Origin: Rhodanobacteraceae bacterium ZG21-1
Lineage (GTDB): Bacteria; Pseudomonadota; Gammaproteobacteria; Xanthomonadales; Rhodanobacteraceae
DNA length: 64,000 nucleotides
Assembly (NCBI GenBank): GCA_021390615.1
Contig: JAJEJU010000025.1
Coordinates: forward strand, 1,798,001 to 1,862,000
Direction of reading: 5' to 3'
Positions 60,292 through 64,000 of this stretch are shown here, piece after piece; positions within the stretch are counted from its first letter, which is position 1; every line of letters starts with the position of its first letter. A program made the translations under genes and the position numbers. The notes beneath the pieces were generated by a model. That model had not been told where the DNA came from. It saw only the letters and a list, made by a program, of their open reading frames with translations, and ran no database searches.

Positions 60292-60624
60292 ATGTCGAAG
60301 TCTCTGCAGCACATCGAACTGCCGGACGGCTTCGAGGCGCCCGAGGGGCGCGTCAGCGAGATCGACACCGAGGAAAACAAGATCTACGACATGTGGATGA
60401 TCGAGACTGCACATGGCTTCGACGATGCCGTCCTTCAGCTGACCGCTTTCCTCGCCTCGCACTTCGACGGCGAGCGCCGCGCGGCCTTCAGCGAAGTGGG
60501 CGGCTTCCGCAGCTGGGCAGCCAGCTGCACGGCAGCCGACCAGGAAGTCAGCGTGCAGCTGAGCGACAACGGCCGCACCCGTTCGGGCTACCTGCGCAGC
60601 GTGCGAATCATCGCGGAAGCCTAG
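60292..60624 (+). CDS. Hypothetical soluble protein
   Basis: A 110-residue cytoplasmic protein with mixed alpha/beta prediction: KSLQHIELPDGFEAPEGRVS, then ETAHGFDDAVLQLTAFLASH and FRSWAASCTAADQEVSVQLS. No signal peptide, membrane segment or recognised family. It lies 52 bases after the SLC13 stop and converges with the WYL regulator gene (25 bases between stops). It may be part of the SLC13 transcript. Confidence 0.6.
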   Translation: MSKSLQHIELPDGFEAPEGRVSEIDTEENKIYDMWMIETAHGFDDAVLQLTAFLASHFDGERRAAFSEVGGFRSWAASCTAADQEVSVQLSDNGRTRSGYLRSVRIIAEA

Positions 60625-60649
60625 CGACCCGGCCCGTGGCGGCTTCGGC

Positions 60650-61621
60650 CTACTTGTAGGCGTCCCGCGCCAGCTGCAGCAGGATCTTCATTTCCTCGCG
60701 CAACGGCAGCGGCGCCACCACCTCGGCGTCCGGACCGTACTTGAGCACGTCCATCAGCAGCTCCTTGGAATTGGAGTACGGCAGCTTCAGCTCGTAGCGA
60801 CGGTCGGGCAGCCACTCGCCCTTCTGCTGCGAATGCCAGTGCTCGTCGGCGACCCAGCGCGCGGCGTGCTCGGAAAAGCGGATGGTGGCCCAGGCCTTGG
60901 GCTTGCCGGCGAAGATGCCGTAGCTGGAAGCCAGCAGCTCGTTGAGATCGGCCTCGGCCACGTCGGTGGCGGGGGCGTCCAGCGCCAGCGGCTCGACAAT
61001 GCGGTCTACCGCGAAGCTGCGCAGGGCCTCGCGGTCGTGGTCCCACACGTCCAGGTACCAGTTGTCGCGGTAATGGGTGAGCCGCTGCGGCGACACCGTG
61101 CGGCGGCTGTCGGTGTTGGTGGTGCGCGCGCGATAGCGGAAGCGCAACTGGCGCCGCTCCAGCACCGCGCCGGCGGCGATGCGGAACACCTGCTGGTCGA
61201 GCTTGCGCTCGCCCCAGGGAATCACCCGTATGCGCTCGATCGGCAGCGCCTTGCCGCTGCCGCGATCGGACAGCAGGTGCTCGATGCGCGCCTTGAACGG
61301 CGCCAGCGCGCCGGCCAGCACGCCGGGGCCGCTGCGCCCGATCAGCTCGTTGAGCGCCAGCAGCGCGGCCAGTTCGTCGGAGGTGAGCCAGAGCCCGGGC
61401 AGCTCGAAGCGCTCGCCCTCGCCGGCCTGGTAGCGGAACGCGGCCTGATCGCCGCCGGCGCTCTCCAGCGGCGCGCCGAGCGCGTCGCGCAGGAAGGCGA
61501 TGTCGCGGTACAGCGTGGCGCGGGAGCACTCCAGCTCGTCCATCAACCGCGGCAGCGGCACCGGATAGTGCGCCGACTTCAACAGGCGATGCAGGGTGAG
61601 TATGCGCTCGTAGCGGTCCAT
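60650..61621 (-). CDS. WYL-domain transcriptional regulator (YafY-like)
   Basis: A 323-residue regulator. The N-terminal helix-turn-helix (YERILTLHRLLKSAHYPVPL, then PRLMDELECSRATLYRDIAF) is the HTH_11 type; residues about 140-220 form the WYL ligand domain with LRFRYRARTTNTDSRRTVSP and QRLTHYRDNWYLDVWDHDRE, containing the WYLxVWD core. A C-terminal WCX-like part follows. WYL proteins sense nucleotide or DNA-damage-related signals. Start ATG 61621 is chosen as the first residue of the HTH; longer frames are shadows of the divergent gene. No target can be assigned. Confidence 0.9.
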   Translation of the reverse strand: MDRYERILTLHRLLKSAHYPVPLPRLMDELECSRATLYRDIAFLRDALGAPLESAGGDQAAFRYQAGEGERFELPGLWLTSDELAALLALNELIGRSGPGVLAGALAPFKARIEHLLSDRGSGKALPIERIRVIPWGERKLDQQVFRIAAGAVLERRQLRFRYRARTTNTDSRRTVSPQRLTHYRDNWYLDVWDHDREALRSFAVDRIVEPLALDAPATDVAEADLNELLASSYGIFAGKPKAWATIRFSEHAARWVADEHWHSQQKGEWLPDRRYELKLPYSNSKELLMDVLKYGPDAEVVAPLPLREEMKILLQLARDAYK

Positions 61622-61796
61622 GGAAGGGCGATCCAGTCGGGATGGGGGTAGCCGGCGATGGGCCACCCTTAGCATGCGCATGCGCCATGGCAGCCGCAAG
61701 TCGCGCAGGACACATTGCTGTATCGCCGCCAACGCCGCGCGTCGCGGCGCGGGTGCCTTCGTGGAAGTTTTACATGCCCGCAGGCATGCTTCACCC

Positions 61797-62720
61797 ATGC
61801 AGTCCGACGACCACAGTGTGCATCCGCTCCGACCGCGCATGCGCGGCACGGCTCCGCTGGCCGCCGCGGGCGAGCGCAGCGCCGGCGCAACGACGACCAG
61901 CGGCCTGGGTTCGGTGATGCACGCGCTGGCGGTCTGCGGCTACGGCTTGTGGATGCTGCTGGGCCTGGCCATGGCCCTGGGCATCTACAGCGACGGCCGC
62001 GGCGAGGCGCTGGTGCCGCTGACGCTGGGCGCCGCGCTGGTCAGCCTGGGCCTGCTGCTGGCGGTGCTGCGCCTGCCCGGCGTGCCGGACTGGCACGGCT
62101 GGCGCTTCGGCCAGATGCATCGCCCGACCCGCGAGGCCCTGGTCGCCCTGGCCGCCTACCTGCCGATGCTGGCGGTGGCGGCGCTGGCGCGCGGTGACAA
62201 CGTGTTCTGGGCCACCCGCGTGGCCAGCCTGGTGCTGATGCTGTGCAGCCTCAGCTGCCTCCTGTCAGGCGATCACCACGACCCGGCGCGGCGCCTGCTC
62301 GACCAGCAGGGCAAGTCGATCCTGCTGCCGATCAGCCGCATCGTGGCCGGCATCTACAGCGGCGGGCTGTGGCTGTGGTCGTGCGTGATGGCGCAGGATC
62401 CCGGCGAACGCCCCGGCCTGCCGTGGGTGCTAGGCCTGCTGATCCTGGCCCTGCTGCAGGGCCTGCTCGAGAGCGTGCGCTGGCAGACCCTGCCGAACAG
62501 CCGGCCGGCCGCGGGCGCGCAGCCCTGGTCCAGCGGACGCTTCCTTGCCGCCGTGCTGGTCTATGCCGTGCCCTGCATCTTGCTGCTGCTGGCGCATTTC
62601 CTGCGCGACTCGCTGTGGCTGGCCGCCACCGCTGCGCTCAGCGGCCTGGCCGGGCTGTGCATCGAGCAGAAACTCTACGATCGCGCGCTGGCGCGCCTCG
62701 ACGAGCACCTGCACGACTGA
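61797..62720 (+). CDS. Multi-helix membrane protein, unknown
   Basis: A 307-residue integral membrane protein with about eight predicted helices, e.g. VCGYGLWMLLGLAMALGIYS, LVPLTLGAALVSLGLLLAVL, REALVALAAYLPMLAVAALA and RFLAAVLVYAVPCILLLLAH. The N-terminal 35 residues are polar with a run of Arg. No catalytic or transport motif is visible. ATG 61797 is used because longer frames run over the divergent WYL gene's start region; a later in-frame ATG would remove only the polar leader. Function unknown. Confidence 0.6.
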   Translation: MQSDDHSVHPLRPRMRGTAPLAAAGERSAGATTTSGLGSVMHALAVCGYGLWMLLGLAMALGIYSDGRGEALVPLTLGAALVSLGLLLAVLRLPGVPDWHGWRFGQMHRPTREALVALAAYLPMLAVAALARGDNVFWATRVASLVLMLCSLSCLLSGDHHDPARRLLDQQGKSILLPISRIVAGIYSGGLWLWSCVMAQDPGERPGLPWVLGLLILALLQGLLESVRWQTLPNSRPAAGAQPWSSGRFLAAVLVYAVPCILLLLAHFLRDSLWLAATAALSGLAGLCIEQKLYDRALARLDEHLHD

Positions 62721-62817
62721 CAAGCCGCCTCTACGGACGTCCAGACGGCTAATCTGCGCGTTTCGTTCAGGGTTGTTCACGGGATGTTCAAGCCCATCCG
62801 TTAAGGTTCGCCCCAAC

Positions 62818-62831
62818 ATTGTTTTAACAAT
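62818..62831 (+). promoter_or_regulatory. Palindrome ATTGTTTTAACAAT before the DUF481 gene
   Basis: A perfect 14-base palindrome (ATTGTT/AACAAT around TT), 15 bases upstream of the start codon and just before the ribosome-binding site AAGGGCC. The position suggests translational or transcriptional control, or a start-site hairpin. Confidence 0.5.
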
Positions 62832-62845
62832 AAGGGCCTCCACGG

Positions 62846-63661
62846 ATGAAAAAGACGCTGATCGCCACCCTGCTGCTGTCCTCGCTCGCCTGCTTCGCAG
62901 CCCATGCCGACGATGCCGGCAGCAGCTCGTCCCCCGGCGCCACCGGCGACTGGACCGGTACCGGCGAGCTGGGCTTCGCCTCGACCACCGGCAACACCCG
63001 TTCGCAGAACCTCAACGCCAAGCTCAACCTGAACCAGGAAAACGCGCAGTGGAAGAACAACTTCTTCCTCGACGCGCTGCGCTCCAAGAACCAGGTGAAG
63101 GTGGTCAATGCCTCGGGGGCGAGCGTCAATCAGTACGACACCACCGCCAACCGCTATGACGCCGGCGCCTCGGCCGGCTACAAGCTGGACCCGCGCAGCT
63201 ACATCGTCGGCGCGGCGCGCTACGAGCACGACGATTTCGGCGCCAACCGCTGGCAGGCCACCGTCTCGCTGGGCTACGGCTACATCGCGCTGAAGACCGA
63301 CCGCAGCGAGCTGTCCTTCGAAATCGGCCCCGGCTACAAGGAATACCAGCCGACCCCGACCACGGTGGTGGTCAACGGCGCCAACGTGACCTACACCCAG
63401 GGGCGCCAGGAAGAAGTGGTGGCGCGCGGCCTGATCAACTACAAGTACCGCATCACCGACAACACCGCGTTCGAGGACACCTTCCTGATGGAAGTCGGCT
63501 CCAAGGACAAGTACCTGCAGAACGACGCCGGCCTGACCGTGAGCATGACCAAGAAGCTGTCGATCAAGGTCGGCTTCGAGGTGCGCCACAACAGCACCGT
63601 GCTGCCGGGCATCAAGAAGACCGACACGCTCACCACCACCAATATCGTCTACAACATCTGA
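62846..63661 (+). CDS. DUF481 outer-membrane protein (YdiY-like)
   Basis: A 271-residue protein with signal peptide MKKTLIATLLLSSLACFAAH (cleaved after AHA) followed by a beta-barrel of the DUF481 type: TGTGELGFASTTGNTRSQNL, WKNNFFLDALRSKNQV, AARYEHDDFGANRWQATVSL and VGFEVRHNSTVLPGIKKTDT. The last residues TTTNIVYNI fit an outer-membrane strand ending in a hydrophobic residue. It is salt-inducible in E. coli relatives by memory; that is not shown here. A rho-independent terminator follows at 63704. Confidence 0.88.
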   Translation: MKKTLIATLLLSSLACFAAHADDAGSSSSPGATGDWTGTGELGFASTTGNTRSQNLNAKLNLNQENAQWKNNFFLDALRSKNQVKVVNASGASVNQYDTTANRYDAGASAGYKLDPRSYIVGAARYEHDDFGANRWQATVSLGYGYIALKTDRSELSFEIGPGYKEYQPTPTTVVVNGANVTYTQGRQEEVVARGLINYKYRITDNTAFEDTFLMEVGSKDKYLQNDAGLTVSMTKKLSIKVGFEVRHNSTVLPGIKKTDTLTTTNIVYNI

Positions 63662-63703
63662 GCCTGTCGCAGCGGTCCGCAGCGACTGTCCGGACCACAT
63701 CCC

Positions 63704-63734
63704 AAGGCCTCGCCTCCGCGCGAGGCCTTTTTTT
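63704..63734 (+). terminator. Rho-independent terminator after the DUF481 gene
   Basis: AAGGCCTCGC (63704-63713) pairs with GCGAGGCCTT (63720-63729), followed by a run of seven T from 63728. It ends the plus-strand transcript and may also affect the convergent hemC. Confidence 0.93.
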
Positions 63735-63756
63735 ATCGGCTTTTGGCAGCCCGGCT

Positions 63757-64000
63757 TTACCGACCCAGGAAAGCCCCGGCGCCCTGGGCCAGCAGGTCCT
63801 CGGCCACCCGCTGCCCGAGCGCGACGGCCTGATCGCCGCTGCTGTCGGCCTCGGCATGCAGCAGGCGTCCGCCGGCGGCGTCGCCGACCAGGCCTCGCAG
63901 GTGCAGGCCATGTTCGCCGACCACGCACCAGGCGCCTACCGGCACCGTGCAGCTGCCGCCCAGCGCCTGGTTCATCGCACGCTCGGCGGTCACCGCCAGC
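63757..64000 (-). CDS. hemC: Porphobilinogen deaminase, 3' part (truncated by the window)
   Basis: The C-terminal ~81 residues of HemC, which makes hydroxymethylbilane from four porphobilinogens in tetrapyrrole synthesis. LAVTAERAMNQALGGSCTVP contains the conserved ER-x-x-x-x-LGG-x-C-x-V/I-P motif with the dipyrromethane-cofactor Cys, followed by VGAWCVVGEHGLHLRGLVGD. The gene continues beyond the right edge. It is convergent with the DUF481 gene and the terminator at 63704-63734. Confidence 0.92.
   Translation of the reverse strand, partial: LAVTAERAMNQALGGSCTVPVGAWCVVGEHGLHLRGLVGDAAGGRLLHAEADSSGDQAVALGQRVAEDLLAQGAGAFLGR

Overview
The window comes from a GC-rich gammaproteobacterium, most likely Xanthomonadales and probably a Dyella/Rhodanobacter/Frateuria-like member of Rhodanobacteraceae. 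This placement is an inference from gene families (zwf-pgl-edd-eda operon, PagL-type deacylase, secreted S9 peptidase, TonB-dependent BtuB, many GTG/TTG starts) and was not tested by any search. No rRNA, tRNA, CRISPR array, IS element or phage gene was seen.

Layout. (1) 1-10.4 kb: about 18 short genes, all on the + strand and mostly of unknown function. They include a DUF1737-like protein, a Pth2-type peptidyl-tRNA hydrolase, a DUF4274-like protein, an FCP1-like HAD phosphatase, a TPR protein and a HEAT-like protein. Many are followed by a degenerate ~27-bp inverted repeat, always in the same orientation. This looks like accessory DNA. (2) 10.5-15.2 kb: a LytS/LytTR two-component pair followed by two MacB/FtsX-type permeases with no ATPase. 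(3) 15.4-21.1 kb: a lipoprotein, small membrane proteins, a divergent SDR/LysR pair, an EamA transporter and a PraB-like secreted protein. (4) 21.6-27.6 kb: a complete Entner-Doudoroff operon zwf-pgl-edd-eda on the - strand, facing a GntR/UTRA regulator. Repeated ACTGGTA sites lie between them. (5) 27.6-29.1 kb: a non-coding large inverted repeat built of ~104-bp modules. (6) 29.16-31.4 kb: a cobalamin riboswitch and btuB. (7) 31.7-42.5 kb: an orphan RND permease, two loci carrying paralogous DUF2239-type domains with a nearly identical upstream element, an M23 peptidase, a bestrophin, a MATE exporter plus a decayed copy of its 3' end, and PagL. (8) 42.6-47.4 kb: a marR-OMF-emrA-emrB tripartite multidrug efflux operon. 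(9) 47.5-64 kb: AraC regulator, YceI with a divergent CadC-like regulator over phased CTGAAA repeats, S9 peptidase, a yjfLMC-like trio ending in a glutathionylspermidine-synthase-like enzyme, esterase, DUF488, patatin, SLC13 carrier, WYL regulator, DUF481 outer-membrane protein and the 3' end of hemC.

Most promising points for novelty: the shared operator-like element of the two DUF2239-type loci (one also carrying a GIY-YIG-like gene), the modular giant palindrome at 27.84-28.80 kb, the oriented repeat array among small genes at 1-10 kb, and the helically phased CTGAAA repeats between yceI and the CadC-like gene.
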